From Streptomyces plumbidurans (GTDB taxonomy: Bacteria > Actinomycetota > Actinomycetes > Streptomycetales > Streptomycetaceae): a stretch of DNA of 44,147 nucleotides. The notes below the pieces were generated by a model. The model saw only the letters and a list, made by a program, of their open reading frames with translations, was not told where the DNA came from and searched no databases. The position numbers and the translations under genes were made by a program. The DNA lies in contig NZ_JAFJSY010000080.1 in NCBI RefSeq assembly GCF_019857225.1, forward strand, positions 1 to 44,147. The letters are read 5' to 3'. Positions 23,814 through 30,999 of this stretch are shown here, piece by piece (the stretch's first letter is position 1; every line of letters begins with the position of its first letter).

Positions 23814-25058
23814 GTGAGCGAGCAGACGCGGGAAACGGGCGGGTCGCCACTGCGGCGCGTGGTCGTGGTGGGCGCGGGAATGGCCGGCGTGCAGACCGCG
23901 GTCGCCCTGCGGGAGAGGGGCTTCAAAGGCAGCGTCACGCTGATCGGCGCCGAGCCCCACCAGCCCTACGACCGGCCCCCGCTGTCCAAGGCGGTCCTGC
24001 TCGGCAAGTCCGAGGGCTCCGCCTTCGACGTCGACTTCGAGGCGCTCGCCGTCGAACTGCGGCTGGGCCGCGAGGTGTTGGGCGTGCGCCCCGGCGAGCA
24101 CGAACTGGACACCGAGGCGGGACCCGTCCCGTACGACGTCCTGGTCCTCGCCACAGGTGCCGAACCGATCCGCCTGCCGGGCGCCGAGGGCGTGCCCGGG
24201 GTGCATCTGCTGCGCACCCTGGACGACGCCGAGCGGCTGCGGCCCGTGCTCGCCCGCCAGCACGACGTCGTGGTCGTCGGCGCGGGCTGGATCGGCGCCG
24301 AGTTCGCCACCGCCGCGCGCGAGGCGGGCTGCGCGGTGACGGTCGTCGAGGCGGCCGACCGGCCGCTCACCGGTGCGCTGCCCGCCGACGTGGCCGCGCC
24401 GATGGCCGCCTGGTACGCCGACGCAGGCGTCGAACTGCGCACCCACGCGCGCGTGCAGCGCGTCGAGGCCGGCGAGGTCGTCCTCGCCGACGGCTCGCGG
24501 CTGCCCGCGGGCGCGGTCGTGGTCGGCATCGGCGCACGTCCCGCCACGGCCTGGCTGACCGGCTCCGGCATCGAGCTCGGGGCGCACCGGGAGGTCGTCG
24601 CCGACGCCCACCTGCGCACCTCGGTGCCGGACGTGTACGCCGTCGGCGACTGCGCCTCGTTCCCCTCGGGTCGGTACGGCGAGCGCCTGCTGATCCACCA
24701 CTGGGACAACGCCCTGCAGGGGCCGCGCACGGTGGCCGAGAACATCATCGGCGGGGCCTTCGGCGCGCCGTCCGCCGTCTACGACCCGGTCCCGTACTTC
24801 TGGTCCGAGCAGTTCGGCCGTTTCGTCCAGTACGCCGGTCACCACACCGGCGCCGACACGGCCCTGTGGCGCGGTGACCCCTCGGGGCCCGCCTGGTCCG
24901 TGTGCTGGCTGCGCGAGGGCCGCATGGCCGCGCTGCTCGCGGTCGGCCGGCCGCGGGACCTGGCGCAGGGCAGACGGCTGATCGAGTCCGGCACGCCGAT
25001 GGACCCGGCCCTGCTCGCGGACCCGGCGAGGCCGCTGAAGGCCGCCACGGCGCAGTGA
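23814..25058 (+). CDS. FAD-dependent pyridine nucleotide-disulphide family oxidoreductase (ferredoxin reductase-like)
   Basis: This 414-residue flavoprotein resembles rhodocoxin/putidaredoxin reductases. It has an N-terminal FAD GAGMAGVQTA, DRPPLSK, LATGAEP, a second Rossmann motif VVGAGWIGAEFA for NAD(P)H, VGIGARPAT, and VYAVGDCA near residue 278, followed by a C-terminal reductase domain with YFWSEQFGRFVQYAG. It likely passes electrons from NADH to a ferredoxin of a P450 or dioxygenase. No such partner is in this window. A strong palindromic operator overlaps its promoter. No regulator gene is adjacent, so the cognate repressor is elsewhere or is the distant TetR. Confidence 0.92.
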   Translation: MSEQTRETGGSPLRRVVVVGAGMAGVQTAVALRERGFKGSVTLIGAEPHQPYDRPPLSKAVLLGKSEGSAFDVDFEALAVELRLGREVLGVRPGEHELDTEAGPVPYDVLVLATGAEPIRLPGAEGVPGVHLLRTLDDAERLRPVLARQHDVVVVGAGWIGAEFATAAREAGCAVTVVEAADRPLTGALPADVAAPMAAWYADAGVELRTHARVQRVEAGEVVLADGSRLPAGAVVVGIGARPATAWLTGSGIELGAHREVVADAHLRTSVPDVYAVGDCASFPSGRYGERLLIHHWDNALQGPRTVAENIIGGAFGAPSAVYDPVPYFWSEQFGRFVQYAGHHTGADTALWRGDPSGPAWSVCWLREGRMAALLAVGRPRDLAQGRRLIESGTPMDPALLADPARPLKAATAQ

Positions 25059-25121
25059 GAAAGCCGCAGGTCGGGCACGTCCGGCTTCCGACTGTCAGTG
25101 CGGGATGGCAGGCTTGATGCC

Positions 25122-25487
25122 GTGACCGAGATTGACGCAAAGACCGATGCTCTCGTCCCCGCCTGGCTCACCCTCCCCGACATCGCAGAGATGCTCGATG
25201 TCGAGGTGACGCGAGTGCGGCAGCTGGTCAAGGACGGCCAGCTCATCGCCGTACGCCGCGGTGAGAACCGCGCACTGCACGTCCCCGCCGCCTTCATCGA
25301 CGGGGACAAGGTCGTCAAGGGCCTCAGCGGCACCCTGACGCTCCTGCGGGACGACGGCTTCACGGACGAAGAGATGCTCGAATGGCTCTTCACCCCGGAC
25401 GACAGCCTGCCCGGGACCCCCGCGCAGGCCCTGAGTGAGAATCGAGGCACGGAGGTGAAGCGCCGGGCCCAGGCGCTCGCCGTCTGA
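25122..25487 (+). CDS. Rv2175c-like winged-helix DNA-binding protein
   Basis: This 121-residue protein has a MerR-like helix-turn-helix near the N terminus (LTLPDIAEMLDVEVTRVRQL, residues 21-40), a wing with LIAVRRGENRALHVP, and a helical C-terminal domain (LLRDDGFTDEEMLEWLF). This matches mycobacterial Rv2175c, a substrate of PknL that is phosphorylated on an N-terminal Thr. Here Thr2 and Thr8 lie in the flexible N terminus MTEIDAKTD. The PASTA kinase gene is 3.8 kb away, and thiE and metF are downstream. GTG 25122 has CAGGCT 7 nt upstream. An ATG at 25098 is rejected. Confidence 0.9.
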   Translation: MTEIDAKTDALVPAWLTLPDIAEMLDVEVTRVRQLVKDGQLIAVRRGENRALHVPAAFIDGDKVVKGLSGTLTLLRDDGFTDEEMLEWLFTPDDSLPGTPAQALSENRGTEVKRRAQALAV

Positions 25488-25627
25488 GCCGAACCCGCTG
25501 ATCCGACACCGTCCGGCGTACGGGCCGGGGCCCGCGAGGGCCGCGGCCGTACTTCACTGCGGCCCGCGGCACCGACGCTTTCGGCGGGCCCACGGCCCGT
25601 ACGCCACCGACCACGGGGGACACACCC
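25488..25627. other. GC-rich intergenic region before thiE
   Basis: This 140-nt gap has several short overlapping inverted repeats, such as GGGCCGGGGCCCGCGAGGGCC near 25522 and CGGCCCGCGGC near 25560. They could end transcription of the DNA-binding protein gene. I see no TPP aptamer motif here, unlike in front of thiO. GGGGGA lies 8-9 nt before the thiE ATG. Confidence 0.5.
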
Positions 25628-26287
25628 ATGCCCGACACCACGGCCGCCACCGCGCGCGCCCGCCTCGCCGACGCCCGCGTCTACCTGTGCACGGACGCCC
25701 GCAGACGCCAGGGCGACCTGCCGGAGTTCCTGGACGCCGTCCTGGCCGGCGGCGTCGACATCGTGCAACTGCGCGACAAGGGCATGGAGGCGGCCGAGGA
25801 ACTGGAGCACCTGAAGGTCTTCGCCGACGCCTGCGCCCGCCACGGCAGACTGCTGGCGGTCAACGACCGCGCGGACGTCGCGCACGCCGCCGGTGCCGAT
25901 GTGCTCCACCTCGGCCAGGGCGACCTCCCGGTCCCCGCGGCCCGGGCGATCCTCGGCGACGACGTCCTCATAGGCCGCTCCACGCACGCGGACACCGAGG
26001 CGGAGACGGCCGCCGTCCAGGAGGGCGCCGACTACTTCTGCACCGGGCCCTGCTGGCCGACCCCCACCAAGCCCGGCCGCCACGCCCCCGGCCTCGACCT
26101 GGTCCGGCACACCGCCTCCCTCCGCACCGACCGCCCTTGGTTCGCCATCGGCGGCATCGACCTCGAAAACCTCGACGAGGTGCTCGCGGCCGGCGCCCGC
26201 CGGGTCGTGGTCGTCCGCGCCATCACCGAGGCGGACGACCCGGGCGCGGCGGCGGCGGAGTTCGCCAAGCGCCTGCGGCAGGCGTAG
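25628..26287 (+). CDS. thiE: Thiamine-phosphate synthase
   Basis: This 219-residue TIM-barrel enzyme joins the pyrimidine and thiazole moieties to thiamine phosphate. Motifs are VYLCTDARRRQ, VDIVQLRDKG, LLAVNDRADVAHAAGADVLHLGQGDLP in sections, IGRSTHADTEAE, DYFCTGPCWPTPTKPGR and FAIGGIDLENL. These include the expected phosphate and diphosphate binding residues. It is 2 kb from thiO-thiS-thiG but on the opposite strand and without a riboswitch of its own. GGGGGACACACCC ends just before the ATG. Confidence 0.95.
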   Translation: MPDTTAATARARLADARVYLCTDARRRQGDLPEFLDAVLAGGVDIVQLRDKGMEAAEELEHLKVFADACARHGRLLAVNDRADVAHAAGADVLHLGQGDLPVPAARAILGDDVLIGRSTHADTEAETAAVQEGADYFCTGPCWPTPTKPGRHAPGLDLVRHTASLRTDRPWFAIGGIDLENLDEVLAAGARRVVVVRAITEADDPGAAAAEFAKRLRQA

Positions 26288-26350
26288 AAGCGCCCGCTGT
26301 CCGAGGCGTGGACAGCAAATCGACAATTCGGGTAAAAATCCCGCGTTCGG

Positions 26351-26379
26351 TTGGGGGACCGACGGCCCCTGGTTAACCT
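26351..26379 (+). promoter_or_regulatory. metF promoter, leaderless type
   Basis: TTGGGG (26351-26356) and TAACCT (26374-26379) have a 17-nt spacer and fit the primary sigma factor pattern. TAACCT is 6 nt before the metF ATG at 26386, so transcription should begin at or beside the start codon. Confidence 0.7.
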
Positions 26380-26385
26380 GCGAGT

Positions 26386-27309
26386 ATGGCCCTCGGAACC
26401 GCATCCACAAGGACTGATCGCGCACGAACGGTGCGCGACATGCTCGCCACGGGCAAGAGGACGTACTCCTTCGAGTTCTCCGCGCCGAAGACCCCCAAGG
26501 GCGAGCGGAACCTGTGGAGCGCGCTGCGCAGGGTCGAGGCGGTGGCTCCCGACTTCGTCTCCGTGACCTACGGCGCAGGGGGTTCGACACGCGCGGGCAC
26601 GGTCAGGGAGACGGAGCAGATCGTCGCCGACACCACGCTCACCCCGGTGGCCCACCTCACCGCCGTCAACCACTCCGTCGCCGAACTGCGCAACATCATC
26701 GGCCAGTACGCCGACGCCGGGATCCGCAACATGCTCGCCGTGCGCGGCGACCCGCCCGGCGACCCCATGGCGGAGTGGGTTCAGCACCCCAAAGGCCTCG
26801 CCTACGCCGCCGAGCTCGTCCGGCTCATCAAGGAGTCGGGCGACTTCTGCGTGGGCGTCGCGGCCTTCCCGGAGATGCACCCGCGCTCCGCCGACTGGGA
26901 CACCGACGTCGCCCACTTCGTGGACAAATGCCGCGCGGGGGCCGACTACGCCATCACGCAGATGTTCTTCCAGCCGGAGTCCTATCTCAGGCTGCGCGAC
27001 CGGGTCTCCGCGGCCGGCTGCGAGACCCCCGTCATCCCCGAGGTGATGCCGGTGACCAGCGTCAGGATGCTGGAACGGCTGCCGCAGCTGAGCAACGCGC
27101 ACATCCCGTCCGTCCTGAAAGAGCGGATCCTCACAGCAAAAGACGATCCGACCGCTGTACGCTCCATTGGCATTGAATTCGCCACGGAGTTCTGCGCACG
27201 GCTGCTGGCCGAGGGAGTGCCCGGACTGCACTTCATCACGCTCAACAACTCCACGGCCACGCTGGAAATCCACGAGAACCTGGGCCTGCACCACCCCCCG
27301 CAGGCCTAG
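26386..27309 (+). CDS. metF: 5,10-methylenetetrahydrofolate reductase
   Basis: This 307-residue FAD enzyme makes 5-methyltetrahydrofolate for methionine synthesis. Motifs are YSFEFSAPKT with the catalytic Glu, VSVTYGAGGSTR, VAHLTAVNHS, NMLAVRGDPPGD with the FAD-binding Asp, GVAAFPEMHP, ADYAITQMFFQ and VIPEVMPVTS. It lies downstream of thiE, with 98 nt between. Folate- and thiamine-linked genes adjoin here, but there is no evidence of one operon because metF has its own promoter. An MTHFR-like gene also occurs at the equivalent position in M. tuberculosis (Rv2172c). Confidence 0.96.
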   Translation: MALGTASTRTDRARTVRDMLATGKRTYSFEFSAPKTPKGERNLWSALRRVEAVAPDFVSVTYGAGGSTRAGTVRETEQIVADTTLTPVAHLTAVNHSVAELRNIIGQYADAGIRNMLAVRGDPPGDPMAEWVQHPKGLAYAAELVRLIKESGDFCVGVAAFPEMHPRSADWDTDVAHFVDKCRAGADYAITQMFFQPESYLRLRDRVSAAGCETPVIPEVMPVTSVRMLERLPQLSNAHIPSVLKERILTAKDDPTAVRSIGIEFATEFCARLLAEGVPGLHFITLNNSTATLEIHENLGLHHPPQA

Positions 27310-27365
27310 ACCGGCCGCACGGGTATACGACACACTGCGTAGCGGCGACTGGGAGAGGGGCGTAC

Positions 27366-28322
27366 ATGGGCTGGACGGTCCTCTACATCGCGTTCGGCAT
27401 CGTCGCGCTGTGGCTGCTCGGCGAGGTGCTGCTGCAGTACAAGGCACGGCTGCGCTGGCGGCTGCTGGCGTTCGCCGGCTTCCTCGGCGTCGTGATCGGG
27501 GTGCTGATCCCCTCGGTGTTCGTCATCGGTCTGGGTGCTGCCGCGTTCGCGGTCGGCCAGACCTACGTCACGCTCTCCTTCCGCCGCGGCTTCTCCGCGG
27601 GCTGGGCCGTCAAGCGCCCCGAGGCCGGCGAGCCCACCAAGCGGCGCCGCGGCAAGGCGGACCACCGGGACCCGACGCTCGAGGTCTCCGACCTCGAACC
27701 GGGTGACGGCGGCTACGGCGAGCAGGCCGCCTACCCGCAGGAGAACCCGGCCTTCAACGGCGAGGACGACTTCGACCGCGACGACGTCTTCACCCCGGCC
27801 CGTGCCGAGCAGCCCATGGCCATGGACAGCACGGCGGTGTACGAGCCGCAGCCCCTGCCCGACGACACCGGCTCGTACGGCGTGTACAACGACCCCGCCT
27901 ACGCGGGCGCCGCCGACCCGTCCTACGCGGGCGCCACCGGCCAGGACCAGTACGCGACGGCCGCCCAGGGCGCCGACCAGACCTACGGCTACGACTACTC
28001 GGGCTACGACCAGCAGCAGTACGGCTACGACACCACCGGTCAGCAGCAGTACGCCGCCTACTCCGACCCGTACATCGGCACGCAGACCTACGGCGGCGGC
28101 TACGACACCGGCTACGGGCAGTACGGCCAGCAGGGCTACGGCCAGGACCAGTACGCCACCGGCGGCTACGGCCAGACCCCGGCGGGCGGGGTGTGGGTCC
28201 CGCAGCAGCGCACCGACGAGACCTACGGCGGCGAACTCCCGCCGGAGCAGCCGTATCCCTACCAGGACAACGGCCAGGGCCAGCCGCAGGGCAACGGGTT
28301 CGACGAGCAGTACCGCTTCTGA
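27366..28322 (+). CDS. Membrane protein with Tyr/Gly/Gln-rich prion-like tail
   Basis: I do not recognise a functional family for this 318-residue protein. Three hydrophobic segments (about 2-22, 30-50, 50-68) anchor it, with a positively charged segment KRRRGKADHR after residue 90. Residues 170-300 form a long low-complexity region of Tyr, Gly, Gln, Asp and Ala, with repeats such as GYDQQQYGYD and YGQQGYGQDQYA. This composition is like prion-like domains that drive condensates. The tail is likely cytoplasmic (positive-inside rule). GAGAGGGG lies 5-6 nt before the ATG. It converges on the FAD enzyme with 7 nt between the stops. Confidence 0.75.
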   Translation: MGWTVLYIAFGIVALWLLGEVLLQYKARLRWRLLAFAGFLGVVIGVLIPSVFVIGLGAAAFAVGQTYVTLSFRRGFSAGWAVKRPEAGEPTKRRRGKADHRDPTLEVSDLEPGDGGYGEQAAYPQENPAFNGEDDFDRDDVFTPARAEQPMAMDSTAVYEPQPLPDDTGSYGVYNDPAYAGAADPSYAGATGQDQYATAAQGADQTYGYDYSGYDQQQYGYDTTGQQQYAAYSDPYIGTQTYGGGYDTGYGQYGQQGYGQDQYATGGYGQTPAGGVWVPQQRTDETYGGELPPEQPYPYQDNGQGQPQGNGFDEQYRF

Positions 28323-28329
28323 GCGAAGC

Positions 28330-29838
28330 TCACCGGGAGCCTCTGAACTCCGGTCCCTCCACGATGAGTCCGGCCACCAGCGCGCCGGACATGCCCGCGT
28401 GCGGGAGGCCGCCGCCGGGGTGCGACCAGCCGCCGGCCCGGTACAGCCCCGGCAGGCGGGTGGTGTTGGCCGGGTGCAGGAAGCGCCCGTCCCCCGCGGC
28501 CAGCGACGGCGCGGACACCTCGCCGGACCCCGCGTCCTCCGTCTCGCGCCACAGGATCCGCTCCCGCAGCCCTGGTATGACGGCCTCCGCGGCGGTGACG
28601 AGTTCCTCGGCGAGGGCCTCGCGCCGCTCGGGCAGGTCGCGTCCCGCATCCGGGGCGACCACCGCGGACAGCACCACCGACTCGTGCTCCCCGTCCGGGC
28701 GCAGCGCCGGGTCGTCGGGGCGCAGCACGGTCACCGTGGGCCGGACGGGCGCGGGGGAGGATGACGTGAGGGAGTCCAACTCGGCCGTGCGGTCGGGCGC
28801 GTGGACGATCGTGCGGTGCACCGCACCGGCCTCTCGCGGGCCGCGCAGCGCCAGCAGCACGGTGAACCGGCGCGGGCGCGCGCCGGTGTCCGGCCGTACG
28901 TCACCGTCGTCGTCCAGCCGGTGCCGTGTCAGCTCCCGCAGCCGCGCGGGACGCACACCGGCGATCACCTGGTCCGCCTCCGCCACCAACCCGCCGTCAG
29001 TGCTGGTAGCCCGGGAGGTGCCCTCGGCCAACTCGACCCCGACGGCCCGGCCGTCTTTCTCCAGCACCCCGGTCACCTCGGTGCCGAAGTGGAACTCGAC
29101 CCTGCGGGCCAGGCACCGCTCGTACACCGCGCGCGCCAACTCCCGCATCCCGCCGCGGACATACCAGGTGCCGAAGGCATGCTCCATGTACGGCAGCACG
29201 GCCGCGCTCGCCGGGGTGACGCGCGGGTCCAGGCCGTGGGCGAGGGCGTGACTCTCCAGCAGGGCCGTGAGCCGGGCGTCGCGCAGCTCCCAGGCGCCGA
29301 TCTCGGCGAGCGTGGCGGCGCGCCGGGTGCGCAGCAGGCGCTTGTGGGGGACCGCCGGATACGGCTCGCGCTCCGCCAGCACCGGCCAGTCGGGCCACAG
29401 GGGTTCTTCCAGCAGCGGGCGGCGGGTGCGGTCCCAGGCCTCGCGGGCCCGCACCAGGAAATCGCCCCAACGTCCGCCGGCGCCGCCTCCGAGGGCTTTG
29501 TCCAGGGCGGCGACGACACCCGCGCGGGAGGCGTTGGGCACCGCGGCCTCGGTGCCGTCCGCGAAGAGATGCCGCGTGGAGGGGTCGACCTGGACCAGCT
29601 CGGCACAGTCCTCCAGCGGCTCCTTGCCGGTCTTGATGAACAGATCGCGCCATACGGCGGGCAGCGTGAGCAGCCCGGGACCGGTGTCGAAGGCGAAGCC
29701 GTCCCGCTCGAACCGGCGCACCGCACCGCCGTACGTCTCCGCCCGCTCGTAGACCGCCACCCGGTGGCCCGCGACGGCCAGCCGGGCGGCGGCCGCCATC
29801 GCGCCCATCCCGGCGCCGATCACCGCAATCCGTCCCAT
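28330..29838 (-). CDS. Phytoene desaturase-like FAD-dependent oxidoreductase (CrtI family)
   Basis: This 502-residue enzyme begins MGRIAVIGAGMGAMAAAARLAVAG in parts, with the dinucleotide-binding GxGxxG, followed by YERAETYGGAVRRFERDGFAFDTGP in parts, as in CrtI/CrtN enzymes. The C terminus has GLYRAGGWSHPGGGLPHAGMSG, the CrtI-type FAD signature. No carotenoid genes are adjacent, so the substrate is unknown. TAAAGT (minus strand, 29846-29851) is exactly 7 nt before the ATG at 29838. That makes a leaderless start likely and disfavours the GTG at 29862. Confidence 0.88.
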   Translation of the reverse strand: MGRIAVIGAGMGAMAAAARLAVAGHRVAVYERAETYGGAVRRFERDGFAFDTGPGLLTLPAVWRDLFIKTGKEPLEDCAELVQVDPSTRHLFADGTEAAVPNASRAGVVAALDKALGGGAGGRWGDFLVRAREAWDRTRRPLLEEPLWPDWPVLAEREPYPAVPHKRLLRTRRAATLAEIGAWELRDARLTALLESHALAHGLDPRVTPASAAVLPYMEHAFGTWYVRGGMRELARAVYERCLARRVEFHFGTEVTGVLEKDGRAVGVELAEGTSRATSTDGGLVAEADQVIAGVRPARLRELTRHRLDDDGDVRPDTGARPRRFTVLLALRGPREAGAVHRTIVHAPDRTAELDSLTSSSPAPVRPTVTVLRPDDPALRPDGEHESVVLSAVVAPDAGRDLPERREALAEELVTAAEAVIPGLRERILWRETEDAGSGEVSAPSLAAGDGRFLHPANTTRLPGLYRAGGWSHPGGGLPHAGMSGALVAGLIVEGPEFRGSR

Positions 29839-30053
29839 GCCTGCGACTTTATCGACCGCCACTGACAGTCACGGCACGGGCGGCCCGCAGCGGGGGAGTA
29901 CGCACGCGGGCGCATTCGTCACCAGCCGGCGACGGGGCGTCCTGGGGGTGAGTGCGCAGTGCTGAGTACGCGTACCTAGTGAGTGAGATGAGTACGCACG
30001 CGGATGGGGCAGGACCTGCGTCAACGAGACAGTGGAGGCACGGAGAAGGGGCT

Positions 30054-30094
30054 CGGCTCCGGAACCGGCGACACGGGGCGCCGGAACGGAGCCG
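30054..30094. terminator. Long hairpin in intergenic region
   Basis: CGGCTCCG (30054-30061) pairs with CGGAGCCG (30087-30094), and CCGGCG (30065-30070) pairs with CGCCGG (30079-30084), with a small internal loop and an 8-nt terminal loop. It lies downstream of the TetR gene (minus strand) and could end that transcript, or it could be part of an RNA. No U-run is seen on either strand. Confidence 0.6.
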
Positions 30095-30142
30095 CCCTCG
30101 ATCCGCTCCTTCCGCCGGCTGCGGTCGGCGGGAGCGAGACAC

Positions 30143-30202
30143 GGGGGAACCCGGGGGAACGACCGCAACGGGGGCCCAACAGGGGGAAAGTGAAAACGGG
30201 GG
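30143..30202 (+). repeat. Five spaced GGGGG tracts (possible G-quadruplex)
   Basis: GGGGG begins at 30143, 30153, 30170, 30182 and 30198. CGGGGGAAC is repeated twice in a row. The spacers are 5, 12, 7 and 11 nt, longer than in classical quadruplexes but allowed in long-loop forms. The minus strand is the C-rich, possible i-motif, side. This is a composition signal only. Confidence 0.55.
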
Positions 30203-30316
30203 AGCACGAGAAGGCGCCGGTTCGAGGTGGCCCGCGGGGGACGCGGCCACAACGGACCGGCGCTTTCGTGATCGTGCGGGATCAGCGGACGCGCGCGTGC
30301 ACGGCGTCGCACGGGC

Positions 30317-30952
30317 TCAGCCGCGGCCCGGACCGCTCACCCGCCCCTGCAGCAGCCGGGACAGCGCCGCGTGCACGTCGTCCAGGGAGCGCTCCGGCTG
30401 GAACGACTGCCAGTCCAGGGCGGCCACCAGGACCATGCCGACCAGCGCCGAGGCGGTCAGCGGCACGTCGATCTCGTCGCTGAACTCGCCGCCCTCGACG
30501 CCCTCGCGCAGCACGTCCTCCACGACCGCGACCGCCTGCTGCCTGACCACCATCAGCGTGGACTGCCAGGCCCGGTTGGTGCGCCACATCTCGGCCACGT
30601 ACAGCTGGGTGAAGGCCGGATAGCGGTCGATGAAGACGAGACCGGCCCGGACCATCGCGTCCAGCGCGTCCACCTTGCTGCCGCCGTCCCTGGCCGTCTT
30701 CTCGGCCGCCTCCCGCAGGGAGGCGGCGAGGAGTCCGACGCCGTGCCGCAGCAGCTCCTCGAAGAGGACGGACTTGCTCGCGAAGTTGTAGTAGACCGTG
30801 CCCTTCGCGACCCCGGCGCGCTCGGCGATCTCGTCCACCGTGGTGGCGGAGAAGCCCTGTTCGGCGATGAGGGTGACGGCCGCCTCGTAGAGCTTCTGCC
30901 GGGTGGCCTCGCGGCGCGTGCTGCCGCCGGGAGCGGTGCTGCTGCTTTCCAT
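30317..30952 (-). CDS. TetR-family transcriptional repressor
   Basis: This 211-residue regulator has the TetR N-terminal helix-turn-helix (about 14-60: LYEAAVTLIAEQGFSATTVDEIAERAGVAKGTVYYNF in parts), followed by a helical ligand domain with GVGLLAAS, and a C-terminal segment LQGRVSGPGRG. It lies 47 nt downstream of the YhgE gene on the same strand, in the order ABC, YhgE, TetR. The TetR operator at 33823-33844, upstream of the ABC gene, is the natural target, giving self-repression. The ATG at 30952 has a weak CAGGG site. Inducer unknown. Confidence 0.93.
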   Translation of the reverse strand: MESSSTAPGGSTRREATRQKLYEAAVTLIAEQGFSATTVDEIAERAGVAKGTVYYNFASKSVLFEELLRHGVGLLAASLREAAEKTARDGGSKVDALDAMVRAGLVFIDRYPAFTQLYVAEMWRTNRAWQSTLMVVRQQAVAVVEDVLREGVEGGEFSDEIDVPLTASALVGMVLVAALDWQSFQPERSLDDVHAALSRLLQGRVSGPGRG

Positions 30953-30999
30953 GGCCCTGATTGTCACAGGAGCCGTGCCCCGGGATGTCACCGCGGCGC

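Larger units (their letters stand above)
29839..30316. other. 478-nt intergenic region, unexplained
   Basis: No convincing gene lies here. Frames on both strands are Arg/Pro/Gly-rich and lack domain signatures, and the plus-strand ones run into the TetR gene antisense. Contents I can name are the promoter of the FAD enzyme (minus), a large hairpin at 30054-30094, and a run of five GGGGG tracts at 30143-30202. The lower GC at 29940-30000 (GAGTACGC and TGAGTGAGATGAG) could be another promoter. A small RNA or an unusual long 3' UTR of the TetR operon is possible. Confidence 0.5.

Noticed and set aside
25488..25627. A second TPP riboswitch before thiE
   Set aside because: The conserved aptamer blocks (CTGAGA and ACCTGATC-type) are not present.
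30143..30202. G-quadruplex as a firm claim
   Set aside because: Loops of up to 12 nt make a stable classical structure uncertain. Kept only as a possible repeat feature.
29869..30312. Minus-strand 147-residue frame in the intergenic region
   Set aside because: It consists of Arg/Pro-rich low-complexity sequence with no start context and no motif.
30004..30623. Plus-strand frames of 159 and 223 residues in the intergenic region
   Set aside because: They are Arg/Gly/Pro-rich without domains and run antisense into the TetR gene. No codon signature of a real gene is visible.
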